From Anastatus disparis (Eukaryota; Arthropoda; Insecta; Hymenoptera; Eupelmidae), in contig JAFFSR010000244.1 in NCBI GenBank assembly GCA_017163975.1, positions 12,215,501-12,279,500 of the forward strand: a stretch of 64,000 nucleotides of DNA, read 5' to 3'. The notes below the pieces were generated by a model that saw only the letters and a program-made list of their open reading frames with translations, had not been told where the DNA came from and did no database searches. Each line of letters opens with the position of its first letter. Position 1 is the first letter of the stretch. This document shows, piece after piece, positions 10,519 to 25,500 of the stretch. A program made the translations under genes and the position numbers.

Positions 10519-13500
10519 GTGAGTTTTCTTTCATTCATTATAACTTATTTTTAATATTTTATGAAACAATAATTTATTTTATGTTATGTATAATTCTAAA
10601 TAAAAATGACTTCAAAATAGATATAATAAATTCAAATTTTTAAAACAAAAATAATTTCTTTTCCTCATTTTATAAAAATGAGTTTTGATTCCAATTTAAT
10701 TTAAAAAGGTTCGGTCATAAACTTCAAAAACGCTCATAAAATGTTGCCACTTTCATGGTGGAATTCTTCAAAAATTATGAGATGATTTATTTTTCTTTAG
10801 CTTATTAAAAAAAAAAAAAAAACTAATGCAGTTTTAATTTAGTAATATTTAAAAATTTAATCTATTTTTTTCAATGTATTATTTTCTAATAAAAATATTT
10901 ATTTGTGAAAAATTGAGCTAGTATTCAAATATTTTGCATATATTTTTATCACATATAAAATAATTATTTAATTAATTAAAGTTTGACCAATAATATTTCT
11001 AAAATTAAATTGATAGTGACAGTCATTATAAAAATAAATTTACATGATAGAAAAAATGAATATATTAATAACTAATAAAATAATTAAATCATTAAAATTT
11101 AGAACTTCCATATAATCTCAAAATAAGTTGATATAATTTTTTATTTGTATGTAAATATTGTGTAATAAAAAATGTTTGTATCCTCTTTCAGAGGGAAGTG
11201 TCCTTCTACATAAATGCGTGCGAAGCGGAGGCTAACAACAAAGATTCTTTTCAATTTGTTGCCTCAAAAACCGCTTCTACGACGTCTTCCTCATTTCTGC
11301 CGGGCCTCGGAATTACGGATTCTGATGCTCTTGCTGATGCTTATAAGCCAACCTCAAGTCTAAATAGCACAAATAGTAGACTACAATTAACAGCTGTAGC
11401 ACTCGTTGACGGTCCTAAGGTTTCAAACGAACGTAGAAGTGTGAATTCAACAAGTTCAGTAGTGTCACAAGAAAGTAACCCAACTTCAACGACATCGATT
11501 AGGCCATGTTTAGTTTCGGGTGTAACAGTTAGCTCAAACTCTTTTGGTAACAATATTGGTTCGAGCTCAACTAGTTCCTCAGCTGCCCAACAACAATTTA
11601 GGACTTTAGAAAACGTATGGGCTGCGTCAACAGATTTAGCTTCTTCATCGTCACTGGTGCGTGCTATGAATAGCGTAAATAGCGCTGCAAGTAGTAATAG
11701 TCTCGATATAATGAAAGTGGCTACAGCTGGAGATGTGTACAATTCGGCAAGAACACATTATCTTGTATTGTGTGACTTCCATCATAAAACGGACCTTCCT
11801 CAACCTTCTAAAAAAGATGGTACTAAGGATGGCACTAAGAGCAAAAAGCAACTTTCAGGTACTGGTACAAGCGCTAGCTCTAATGGTATGAGGCAAGAAA
11901 GTTTATATCAAGAGATACTCTTAAGTAAATTTTTATTAGAAGAAATTAATGAAGATGTTGATTCGGAAATGGTTGGTAGCACACATTTCGATAGTATATA
12001 CACGGCACCACACGCTGTGTTAGCTTCAACACCTACAGCAAATGGTATATTTTACAATCTACCTGTGAACACTTCTACACCAACCTCAAGTTCTTTCGAT
12101 GCAAACTCGAATCCATTTAGCCCTTATGTACCCGAACAATTTGCCTCAACATCGAAAATGACACAATTAAGAAAAACACTAGACACAATTAAAACTACCA
12201 AAGCTGAGCCTGTTGTGATACAGACGATAAGAATCGAAACTGAGAGCTTACATAGAATTAATAACATCATACCTACAAAAGATGGCAAACATTTGTTTGT
12301 AACACTTTCGCCACAGGTTAATTCTGTACAGGATTCTTTTTTGAATACAAATCAAATGGATATTGATGATGAAAGTAAGTGCTTTTATTTAATGTATTTA
12401 TTTTATCAACGTTTATATTTTTTCAATTTATTTCACTTATTAGGTAATTTATCACGCAAAAAGTAAATTTGAATTAAAAATAAGTGAGTTATGACAGAAT
12501 TGTGGTTTTTATATGATTTGTTAATTGAACATTTTGATGGTACTATTGTTTTTTGTTTTGACATCGCATTGAGTTTTGTTGCTGAAATTTCGCGAAAATT
12601 GCAGTTTGCTTATTCAGGACAAATTTAAGAAATTCTTAGTTAAATGTTTACAAATATCGGGAACAAATTAAAACTCATAGCGTGTGGAAATGAAAAAGAA
12701 TAATCCCATCATTAATAACTAACACGAAAGCTTGAAACCTTCAAATACATGTTGGATTTGTTGAGGAAACCGGGCTCAATGATGAAAGTTTAACTAAAAA
12801 GTAGTGATGGCAAAACTTTTAAATAATAGTAAAATAAAAAATGCATCTTGATAGTATATAGTATATTATTCACCTAGGTAGTGAAAACGAAAAATGTCTT
12901 AAATCGTATGTAAATTGTCATCCGGAGCCGGAGGCGAGAGTGATAAACATACGATTTAAGGCATTTTTCATTCACTCCCGTGGTGAATATACGATTTTTT
13001 AAAACGAAACGTGAATAGAGGGTGCTTTTTATTCTGTCGGTAAGGAGACAAGTACCCACTTTTCGCGTAGAGTGTAAAAGATTTTCTTGAAATGTACTTA
13101 TTCATCCAATAATTTTCATTACTAATTAAAGTTTTGTACAACTTATTTAGTTTATTTTTATTTAAGTTTAACGTTGCTATAAGTATAAAAAAATTAGTTT
13201 TTGATAATTATTTTATATTGGATTTCTTGAAAAATTCATTGCAACATTAATCAAATGAAAATTATCTTTTAACTTTAGCGATGCCGAAAAGCTTTATGTA
13301 CTGGGATCACAATGATATGCAGTCTAAACCATTAATAAATGGTGAAACACAAAATGATTTAGAATCTAATTCAAATGCAATTCTTCTTGTATATGCATTG
13401 GATTTCTCGGACAAGGTGGTAAGATTAAGGACAGAACCGATTCTTAAAAGAGAGCTGCCGTCTGATCAAGCGCCCAGCGAATGTGTGCTATTACCAATAA

Positions 13501-16500
13501 CAGAGAAAGGAAAAACAGATCTTTCAAGCAGCATGCATTTTTCGGGCGGCAGCGGTTCTGAAAATATAAGCGCTCAAGAAACCCCCCGTGGACAAGTGGC
13601 CTTAGTTTGTAGAGATGGTGTGGTAAGACTATTGGATTTAAGTAGTCTTAACACTGTTAATGAGGCAAAACTCGAAGGACGGAAATTTATTTCGGCTGCT
13701 TATTGTACTAGTAAGTTAAAAACTATCATTAAATTTTTTTTCGTATAATTCTATTTCGTGTATTAATAATTACTTTTTTATTGTAATTATGTTTGAAATA
13801 CACTGCTAACTTTTTTTTTATCAAAACTTGCGTTTTTTTAGTGTAAACTTAGAAATCCTGTTGGGACTTTTCAGATTCATTCATATTTCGTAAAAATATA
13901 AAACTGGATTTTCGTTATTGCCAGTGTATAATAATAAATACTATTTTATATTATTGTACAAAAAATGACATTAATAGTTTATGTTATAAGGTTTTTTTAA
14001 ATTTAAGTAAACTCTATCTTCTTAAACATACCATCAAATGTTTATATTCTTTTACCTAAGATATAAAAATACTCTTGTTTATGCAAATATTAATTTTTTT
14101 ATTGATATTTATTTTTAATGAATATTTTTTCCGATATAGGATTAGAAAGGTTATGTGTATGCACCTCTGATGGTGATCTTCACTTCTTTACTATGAAGGC
14201 AGAAGATGATTCAAATGAAGAAAAAGATGTTGATGATTTACAAATGATTACTGAACCAAATATCAATGAGGAAAGTGAATTGACAGCACCTAGCACTTCA
14301 ACATCTTCTCCAATTAACCAGTAAGAATTTTTTATAATCTAATTTTTGAGATATACTTTATACAATTAATAAACAACAATATCAAATAATAACTATTGAA
14401 AATGAGTTTTAATTTTAATAAAATTAATTTTCCAGGGATAACCTTCTGGCACATAAACAAAACTTAACATATTCAGATTTACGGATGTTGTATGAATTAA
14501 CAAGATTCGATCGACATTCACCTGCTTATGGAGCCACAGTACCTCCTTGTTGGAGTGAAATGATGCAGGCTCAGCGACAACGACGTTATCCGCAACATCT
14601 TCACCAATCTGAAGATCAGCATCATACACGAACTTGGCGACTTCAAAATGATACGTAAGTTAAAAAAAAATGTTTATTTAATAAAAAAATTGTATGTTTA
14701 TTATTTAAAATTCTATATATTATAAAAATATAAATTTTATTAGAACTACGTGGGACGAGCATATTTTTGAGCTGACATTGCCACAAAGTGCCGCGGGTAA
14801 TGTTGGACATGTTGATGTTCGATTTAGTTTACATTTCCCATGTCTAGATCTTCCAATGATACAAGTCACCCTTCTGAAACAAAACATGACTGGAATCGGA
14901 GGTAAATCCCTATTGATTCCAGTGGACGAGAAGATAGACTTTAGAATTGGTCGTGAACAAAAGGCTGATAACCCTGTTATTATCGAAGAATATCAAAGGA
15001 ATCATAATACGGAAATTCTATGCGGTCCTATTAATTTACAGCGCTGCATGGATCTTTCGGATCATTCCGGCTGCGTAACTCTTACAAGCCCTAAGTTATT
15101 CCGAACTAAAGCTAAGACGCTTTTAGTTCATATTAAAGCTTTGATTGATCCTACAAAAGAAGGGGTATGTATGATTATCTTTAGAACTGTATACTTGGAA
15201 ACTAATTAAATTTATAAACTGATCCGTTCAAATAAAAAACTTGACTAATTTGTTTTTTTATTAACGTGATTTAAATAAGAAATCTTAACACATTATAAAT
15301 AATTAACAAATAAACGTGATATTTTTCAGGCAAGCTCAAAATCAAAGTCTAATTTATTAGAAACAAAACCACCAACTTCGAAAAAATTAAGGATGGATGA
15401 AGCTAATCCACTTCCCCCTGGTGCTACAGTAGAAAGAATAGCCGCAAATGCTACTAAGAAAATGGAATGTTATAATGGTTGTGATTGGATTCATGAAATT
15501 TCCATTACTGTAAGAACAGTAAATCCTACGAATATTCCAAATGAAAAGTTACAAAGGTGTGCAATGTTAGAATCAAAAGTTTTTATCGACAATTTACTTA
15601 ATGTAGCCTGTTTAGAAACATCGGAAAAGTAAGTATTGAAAATTTTAAAATTCTAAAATTATTTCAACAATAATGTATTTAAAAAAAATTATTTTTTATA
15701 GGTCTCCAGTTGTTCAATCTTTAGCACTGGATATTTTAATAACAGTTGCTTCCATAAGATTAACAAGATTACGTACTGGACTTAATAATACAAGAACAAA
15801 AAATATGCAGTTAGAAACTGTTCACTGCATACAAGAACGATTACCTGCTTTATTACGAACTTGTTTGCTTCAAGCTGGACGAAGTATAGCGCACAAATGT
15901 ATTAAACTTATTGTACTGTGTAGCGAGTACGTATTTCAATATTAAATAATATTAATTATGATCTTAAAAGTTATATTTTAATAAATTTCATTTAACTCTT
16001 CTTTTTTTTTTGAAGGGGTCTCCACAATTTGGAAGATCAAGCACCTCATGCTTTTGAAGAAGCTGTATTATCAGTTTTAGTTACTTTGCTACCTCAGATT
16101 GTGAGTGTACAATGGGGCGGTTCATTACGCTGGCTTGCTGTGTTAATAACCAGATTATTACCATTGGACAAAAATCACAGCATAGCTCAACAATGCATTA
16201 AACTTATTCAGGAAATATCTACAGAAATGTCAAAACGAACTAATTCTTACCACTTGTTACTTGCCACAAGGTATTATTTATAAAACTTATGAGATTTTAT
16301 ATATTATTTTTTATTTAATATATTAGATTTATTAACATTTATACATTTAATTGTTAGATTTGGACTGTATAATTCACCATTCGAAACCGAGTTATTTGAT
16401 ATGGACCCACCAGTATCTCCAAAATCTAGTTCAGTACCTGTAACTACATATTCGTCCATTGCAGCTGGTGAACAATCTAGTACATCAGTAACGACTACAA

Positions 16501-19500
16501 ATTCTTCTTATACTCAAGATGCTATTGATTTAAGAGATCTTTTATCTTTACCTTCACACTCAGCTGGAGACCTTATTGTGCCAAGCAAATTAAAAGCACT
16601 ATGTGCTAATCATAGCATGAAAGGTCTTCTTGAGGTAAATGTAATGAGTGTACTTGAGGTATGAATGTGTTTTATTTTTATTACCTATTAACATAAAGAT
16701 AAATTAAATGGAAAATTATTTGTAACTGTAACTAAAATGATTTTGCAGTATAGGGAAGAGGAGTCAATTACTGTGTCCTCACCAATTACTGTGCTTTAAT
16801 TTTTTTTAACAATTAAAAACATCTCTTTAACTTACACAAATACTTATAAACGTACTAAAATAGATAACAAAAAAACATAACTATTGATAATTACATTCTG
16901 CATTAATTTTCCATACTAATAGACCCATTTTGCTCATTTGCTTACGAGCACAGTAACTGACACCTTTACCCTGTCTGTTGAATATACTTAATTTTTATTT
17001 CTTTTATTTTTAGGTTGAGCCTTTGCATTTCACTTGTCACGCTGCTTCAGATGGTACAAAAATGGAGAAAATTGATCCAAATGCTAATACTGTAACTATG
17101 GGTAGTGCGCTTTATGAATCGGCAGCTCCCACTACAAATGCAGCATCTGATACCAAAATTATACATCATGCATACGTAAGTATTATCAAAGTCATTATTG
17201 AAAAATATAAATTTGTAATTTTTTTTACATAATAAGCATGATCTTAATTACTTTTTGTCTTCATTTATTTTTTATGAATGACGTGACGTGAATCTGAAAA
17301 TGAGAATAAAAAATTTAGCTTAGGATATAACTCTGCCTTGTTAAAAAAAATATTAGAATTGCGCAGTTTTTTTTTATTAATAGGTTGAGTTATTTGAATA
17401 AAAGTAATATTTGATAGATTTAGGGCTCTGCAAATCATAAATACCAATAAATTATTTGACATTTGAATCAATAAATTGTTTATGAATTCGTGTCAATATT
17501 ATCTTCTAAAAAAATAAAAAATTGTTTAAACAATTATATTTGGAGACCAGCGTATGAAATCAAATATGTAAAAAAGAAAGATAACAGCGAATATTATTTG
17601 GTTGAAATGAAAAATAATACAATTTCCGTGAAGAATTCCTACTCTGTGCTTGACCCTATTTAATTATCTTGACAAGAAATCATTATAATATTGTAGAATT
17701 TCGAGGCTGGGTCACTAGGATCATCACTAGATATTCAGGCTAAGATGACTACCAAATTAACTGATCTACTTAGTCAGTGTACGAAAAGTGCACAAAAGGC
17801 CAACTACGAGGTACTATCAAAGAAGGCCGAAGATTTTTACATATCCTACGATCAATCAGATAGTGACGAAGCTAGTAATATTCAATGCGCTACAACGCAT
17901 ATATGGAACGTGTATAGCGATAAGCCCCCAACGTTAACTGTTACAAAAGAAAAGCCTTCTTCGGTAACAAATGTCGGTACCTCGGCGAATAAAGTTGAAG
18001 ACAGCAATGCGAAAAAGGTAGATTCGAATTTACACGCATGGATGGAAAGCAATTTTAAATCGTACTTAATTCTCTTATTTCCGTTGTCATACGCACTTTT
18101 ACTGTACCGTTGATGTTTTTTTTATTTGCGTAGTAAATAAGCTTAGGATATTTGAAGAGATATGAAACTTTTATTTAACTGATTTTACATCATTTAATAA
18201 AATTCTTCAATTAATCTTCATTAGTGGTTGGTTAAAAAGATTGCATTAGGCAAATATTGTTAGATAATTTTTTAATAGTACAAATTCTTTAATTTTATAT
18301 TTCAATTTTTCTTAATCGTCAGAAAAATTAGTTCTATCTCACCTTTCGTAAAATGATAAAATATTCATATCTCTTTAATAAAATGTAAACTATCTTGATT
18401 ATGATGTGCACTAAAGTCTCTTCCTATTATTAACGAAGTTTGTAGTGCACTATACTATAGCCTTAATTCGTTTTAACTAGAGCTTGTAAGTAGGTTTAAA
18501 AAATTTGTTGCTTGAATATATATATATTATTGGCAGTTTTAAAAAATATGAAAAATAAATATCCAATTGTTGCTACTTCTAATTGTTATAAAATCTTCAA
18601 TCGTATCTAAACATAATAAGAAATTTCAGATGAAAAACTTGAATACAAAATTATACATTAAAATAAAAAACAGTAAAATATTAATAACTTTAAAATAAAA
18701 TAAAAATTTATTAATAATAACTATTAATTCATTAGTAATTAAATGTTATATTTTTTATGTGAACCCCTATTATTATTTAAAAAAATTATAATCAGTGAAT
18801 AGATTTGATCTTCTACATAATTTTTAACTTATAACACATATTATTGAATATGGTGTCAACCTTCAGCAGAGATAATAAATTATTTTTTGCAAACATTTAT
18901 TAAAATTATATTATCAAATTGATAAATTTATGAAAATTTTAAATTATTTTTTCATTTTTTTCTAGAATTAGGTGATAGAAATATTAAAAACACATCTTTT
19001 CTGTTTGAACATGTTTGTATGAATTGCGTCGTGCTTTGTATTTAGAATAGAAATTAATTATTCTTTCTTGTAGTCAAATTCTTTTAATAACATGTGATAT
19101 AAAGTAGTTATATTAGTTCTCTTTTTAACAATGTCATTAGTTAGGGGATGGAAACGATTGATTCTAACGCTTTTATAAATGTTTATAGTTTGAAAAATTT
19201 GTTATAATTTTTTTTGCTTACTCAGTACCAGTTATATTTTAAAAAACAATTATATTTATAAACAATTTCTTTCTTATTCACATAAACATATAAATGTTTG
19301 CATTATTTTTATAATTTCATAAGACACAATTTCTAATTAGATGGCTTAACAATTTTTAATTTTCAGAGGGATGATATTGCCTTCCCGTGGGGACGATTAC
19401 TTTGTTGGCCTCCACAACAAGCATTAGTTGTTGAGAGGATGCATTCTGGAGCAAGAAGATTTGTTATCTTAGATTTTGGTACTCCAGTACTACTTACTGA

Positions 19501-22500
19501 TTTAATGATACCTGCTTGTAGTGAACTAGTTTCACTATCAATTGATATATGGACTAAAAGCGAAGAAACTGATGGAATTCGACTTGTTGTTGCTGGTGAT
19601 ATAGGCAGTAAACCTTTAGTGGCTAATGATTTACAACCTCCTCCAGTCTGCAGATATCTCAAGGTTAGATTTACAAATAGTTTTAATATTTTCATTCTAG
19701 AAAAATATAAAATTAATTAATAAAATTAAATTATTTAAAAAATGTATTAATTACTTTAACTAATACTGTAATGTTTTTAGATAACAACTATTGGTCGGTA
19801 TGGGATGTCTACAACTCGTTGTAAAATTCCTTTAGGAATGTTTTATGGTCACATGGTTGTCTTACCTGGTGAAGATTACTCAGAACTAAGTGCTTCTGAG
19901 TCAAATATGAATAATATTTCTGATCCTTCGCTTCAAAGTACTATTGAATCCCAGTGTACAATTTTGTCTGCTCTTGCTGAAGATGTACAGTGCAGATTTA
20001 CTTTAGCGACAGAGCGATTAAAAAGTTACCTTGACCCTTTACTATGTACAGAAACTCCCAATGTTATACATATGCAACATTACTTGAGTCATAGTAGAAG
20101 TTCCAGTGATAGTAAGGAACAGCCATCAGCAAAAATTTTGTCAACATACCAAGTAATTATTATTTTCTAAATGTATGCATGTTTTTTTAAATTGTTTATT
20201 ACTCACATGTTTCTTTATATAAAGGAATGTATCATGTATCAACATCAATTGAACATAATTCGCGGAGTTTGGCAAAGATTAGAATCTTGGAAGAGTTCAG
20301 AAAATCAACCTCCAACAACATTAGCAAGTGCTTCTAGTGATAAGTTACGAATTCTAGGAGAAACCATTCTTGACATTTTACTTTATACCGTTTATGAAAT
20401 TGGTCCTGTTTCTCCTGTACAACCAACGTTGTATGAGGCTTTTACACCAGCATTATGTGAACAATTATTCAATTCTATTTGTGTGATGACTCCAGCGCCA
20501 CATTTACAGCTTTATGCTGTTGCGCTTTTGGCTAGAATGGCTGGTCATCAACCTTGGTGGGGAAATTTCCTTGCTAGTACTTTGATAAATCTTTATTCTG
20601 CATCATCAACGCACATCTTTCCTCAAGACAGGTTTGATTATCTTATTCAATATTTATAAATTAAATTAAAACAATTTTGATTATCAAACTACTTTTTCTA
20701 ATATAAGAAATATGTACATAAATTTCTTGTGATCACCGTTTGCTTTATTGTTTTTGATATAATATTAAATGCTTACTTAAAAAAATAATTATAACGATTT
20801 TTAGGGTATTTATTTTGTTAACATTCCTTGGTCGTAAGTCCCTAATTGCTGCGGCTAACAAATCGTCAGTAATAGATGCCATGGTTCGAACACTTGGAAG
20901 GCTGTTAGCACCAATATCTGCAAATCAAGCAGATAACTCTAGCAGATTGGATACTACCCTGATTGGATGGGTTTTACTCTTTTTATCCGTATGTCTGGAT
21001 ACAACCGCTGCTCATTCTACCTCTCTTGAAGAGGGTCACGATAAAAATAAAGAGCAAGGTAAACAAAATTTTTAACAGAATTTTGATATTTATACTAATT
21101 AAATATAACTGCATTATGATACATGTAATATCTTTAATAACAATTTTTTTTTTGTATTTATTATTAAATTTTTTAAGAATATAAATAAATCAGTAAAATC
21201 ATTCAAAAATATTTAATCTCTTAGTTTTACTTGAATTTATTTATTTAAAAGATCAAAATAAATTGTGAATGTGTGTGCGCGTCGTTTAATTGTTGACATT
21301 TTTAATCGAAATTTGAAAAGTAGAAGGATGATTAGCATGATTGATTAAGGTGCTGTGCCTAATTAATGATTAATGACTTGCTGATTGATACATTCGTAAC
21401 TTAAAAGGTGTGAGTTTTAATGAAAAAAAGCATCAACTTTGTAAATTTAGCTGTATGTTTGTCTTAAAAATTAAACTCGGTAAATAAGCTTCTGCCTAAT
21501 CCTCCACAATTTTTTTAAATTGCAGAACATTCTGAAAAAATATTGTTATTTAGACTATACAAAATTTATTTTGTTCTTAATTTTAAATCAGAGTATTCTA
21601 TTCTACTTCTTATAATTTCATTCATTTTTAAATTTATTGTTTGTTTTTTAATTAAGAAATGACTTTTAGTTTGAAAATTTTTAATTTGTATTGTTTGATT
21701 TTATTACATAAAGGATTCTCGTCTCGATGGGAATTTATCCAAGGTGAATTGGCAATGCAGAGAAAATTCGTAAGTTCTAGCCGATCTTCAGCATCACGAA
21801 GTTATCGTAAAAAATTGCAAAAACGGCTCATGCATCATAAACAACAATTACAAGATCTAGAACAAGCAAAAAAATCATTTCATACGTCCTGGCAGGTAGT
21901 AACAAAAATATTTTAGTAATACCTTAAATTTCTTTGAAACTTTTATAATATTTTAAATACAATCTTTCAAAGGCAACACCTTTGCTTTCTCCTCAGGCTG
22001 CAACTTTCTCTACTAAATTTGAAGCAGCCTTAAAATCTCAAGAACGTTTTTGTAAAAAGACATTGAAACAACACTCTGCAAAAATCTTTAATCTTTTTGG
22101 CATTAGAAGAAATGAGTTGCAGCATGTAAATCGAAGCTCAAGATCGCAACCTCAACCAAGCACAAGGTAAACAATTTGACTATTTTTATTATTTCTTTCA
22201 TTTTCATTAAAAAAATATTATTTATTACCAACAATTATTCTAATTTATTATTCTTTTTTTATGAAACAATTATTATAGTCAATCAGATCCACCAGATCCA
22301 GATGGTGACTCGTCGAATTTGTCACATCAATACGTTTTACCGGTAGCTCGTGGGCTTATTGCTTTAATACTAAATAATGCTTCTAATGTTGACATGTTTT
22401 TGTTAGCGTGTAAAGTAAGTTACATTTTTCTTCATTTAAAGTCGCGGTATAATATTAAAACTAAAATTGATTTGTTTTTGATTCATGTAGGTCGTAGCTA

Positions 22501-25500
22501 GATTGGTGGTATCTACTAGACCAGCAATTACTTTAGGTGAACTTATGACTGAAGATCAACTTTTAAAATTGGTCAGATTAGCTACTGGTACATCTGATAC
22601 TGCTTGGACTTCACATGCTGTAACTTGTCTTCTTCAAGATCTTTTAGAAGGTTCACATTAATAAAAAGTAAAATATTAATAAATTCTAAATTGAATTCAT
22701 ACGTAAAATTTATTTTTAGGAGAGAAGTTATACCCAAGGCATTCCACAGTAAATGAACAAAATATTTCTGAAGAAACTTTTGAAACTATACCCACTGAAG
22801 AAGCTAGATCTGTGGACGATGATGCAACAATAGTTGCTGGATCTAGTTCTTCAAATACCTTTGCAAACGACGAAACTTACGTAGATGGTGAAGAAGATAC
22901 GCAAGATAGTATCATTGTTGCTCCAACTATTCCTACATCTAAAACCAGTGGTTTTAATCTCCCTTCATTATTAGAATCTGATGATAGTGATTTTGAAGAA
23001 TTCTTAGACAATATTCTTGAACGCGGAAAAACTATTCTGAAAAAAGGTAGCAGTTCATCAAAATACCCTACTATAACAAGCTCAGGGTATGTATATATTT
23101 TATTCTTGGAAAATAAGACTATAAGTAAATATTTTTTTTATTGATACAGTTAATAAAATACAATTTTTGTTGAGTAGAATTTCCCAAGCCGTAGATGCAA
23201 GGCTAGAATATGGAGTAGAAACAGGTGTAGAAATTGCGCTACGAAGACTTTCCGCTCTTGGGACGTATAATTTACCGCTTGGCATAAATGCCTCAATCAA
23301 TGTAAGTTAATTATAAAAAAAAACATTTCTTATTGAATTAAAATATATTATTTAAAAATAATTTCTAATTGTTATAGCCATCGATTGATACTTCTCGTCA
23401 AGCCTCTACATCTAGGCAATCAAATTATCCTGATAGAAATCAAGATGGATGGAATTCTTCAGACTCTCCATTGTCAAGTTTATTTATGTTAACTAAATGT
23501 TTCGATAAAATTTTCACAGATTTGTACATTCAAAGTATGGGAACAAATCTAGAACTTGTTTTACAATTATGGTTAACTTTGAATCTTGATGCAACATCAG
23601 AATCAAACTCATCACATTTTGATCCATCGTTAACTCCAGTGATTCCCTTAAGTTCAACAGCTATAACTGGTTTAATTTCTGCATTTTCTTGGTAATTTTA
23701 ATTGAATCTCAAAAAATAAAATTGAATTATATATGCATAAAAAAATATAATAATCGTTTTGTTTTGTTTATATAGGCATCCGGGAGTATCTTTACGAGCA
23801 TGGTGTTATGCTTTACAATGTTTAACACTTGCTAGTAATCAACCATTACAAGCTGAACAAGTGGAGGCCGCCAGTTGCAGTACACCACTAGACGGTTTGT
23901 TAGGTGGTATGGCTGGATGCATTATTAAAGAACGAAATATGGGTGTTATGCTTCTTCGTCTCTTATCTGGAAATGGATTAAATATAGATACAGCTAGTAA
24001 ACATTTTGGAATGGTAAATCATATTAATTTTTTATTAATAATATTATTATTAAATATTTATGATGTGATTAAAAAATACTTTTCGTAATTTAATTTATTT
24101 ACATTAAAAATAATTTTAAAATTATCTAGCAATATAATGATTTTTATTGAAAAACGATTTTTATGGTTGTAATTTGCAAAAACTTTTTAACATAGTATTC
24201 TCTAAATTACATAAAAATAAATTAACTTTATTTTTTTGTCAATTGTTAATTATAAAATTTGTTTTATATCTTTAGGCTGGTCCAACATTGTGTCAAGCTT
24301 TGCAAGATTTTCTTGTAAGACTTGAAATGCGATGTGACGTAATTACGCCAGGTAGTGCATTAGGGAACTCATTGAAAGAACTTCTACTGTGGGTTGTATA
24401 TCAATTAGTGCAACCTGGTGGGACATTAGTTGCACGTCGTGGTCCATTGGATGCGCAATGCAAACTAATTACTTCATTGCTTAATTTGAATTTCACAAAC
24501 ACCGACTTAGGTACTGCAATGAGCATATCAGAATGTGTCGGAGAATTAGTTTCTACCTACGTAAGAGGAGTTGGAGGTAATTACCTAGATTTTTTCGTAG
24601 TTACAGTATTGTAAAAAAATTATGAAAAGTATAATATAAAAAATATAGTTTTTTAATTATTTTCATTTTGACTTTAAAATATTAATAAAGAAATTATTAA
24701 TATTCATTTATAACAATATTTCATAGTTGGTGCACAATGTGGCGGAACTACTGATTCAACAAATCAGTCTGGAGCTTTTGGTGGACTTTATGCTTGCGTT
24801 CTTGGCGGTGATGCTAGACAAGGTCGACCAGCTTCCTGGGATGCCTTAGTTGTTGCACTTATCAAACTTGTTACCAGACTTGTACAAACACCTTTACCAA
24901 ATGTAAGTGAAAATAGTATATTATTGACCAAGGATGCATATTGATCATCCTACACTGTAAAAAATCCTCTTGTAAGATTATTATTCTGGAATCAATAAGG
25001 TTACCATGGTTTTTAGTAAGTTTACCAGAAAAATATGAAAATTTACTAAAAATTAGTAAAATTATTGTTCTCAGTGCAGGTCTTTGTATTACCTAACTTA
25101 AGCTAGGAATTTTACAAATACACTATAAAAAATCCTCTAGTAAAATTATTATTCTGGAATCAATAAAGTTACCATAGTTTTTAGTAAGTTTACCAGAAAA
25201 ATATGAAAAATAACTAAAAATTAGTAAAATTATTGTTCTCGGTGTAGGTGATTTTATTACACGATTTACTTCTCTCAGAATAGTAATTTTACAAGAGAAT
25301 TTTTTACATTGTAGCTCGTGCAACTTTCGAGGCCTCGCTACGCTCGACCCCAAAAGTTCGCACTCGCCGAGAATGATCAATATGCATCCTTGGTCAATAA
25401 TGTACTATTTCGGATCAACAAATTTAATTCAAAAGTATTTTAAAAATCTTCTCAATTCATAATCAATTTGAACTTTTTCTTTATTTTTTTTTTAAATATT

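Noticed and set aside
11341..11742. 133-residue open frame on the minus strand
   Set aside because: Lies wholly inside exon 5 of the BIRC6 homologue and mirrors its Ser/Thr-rich coding sequence.
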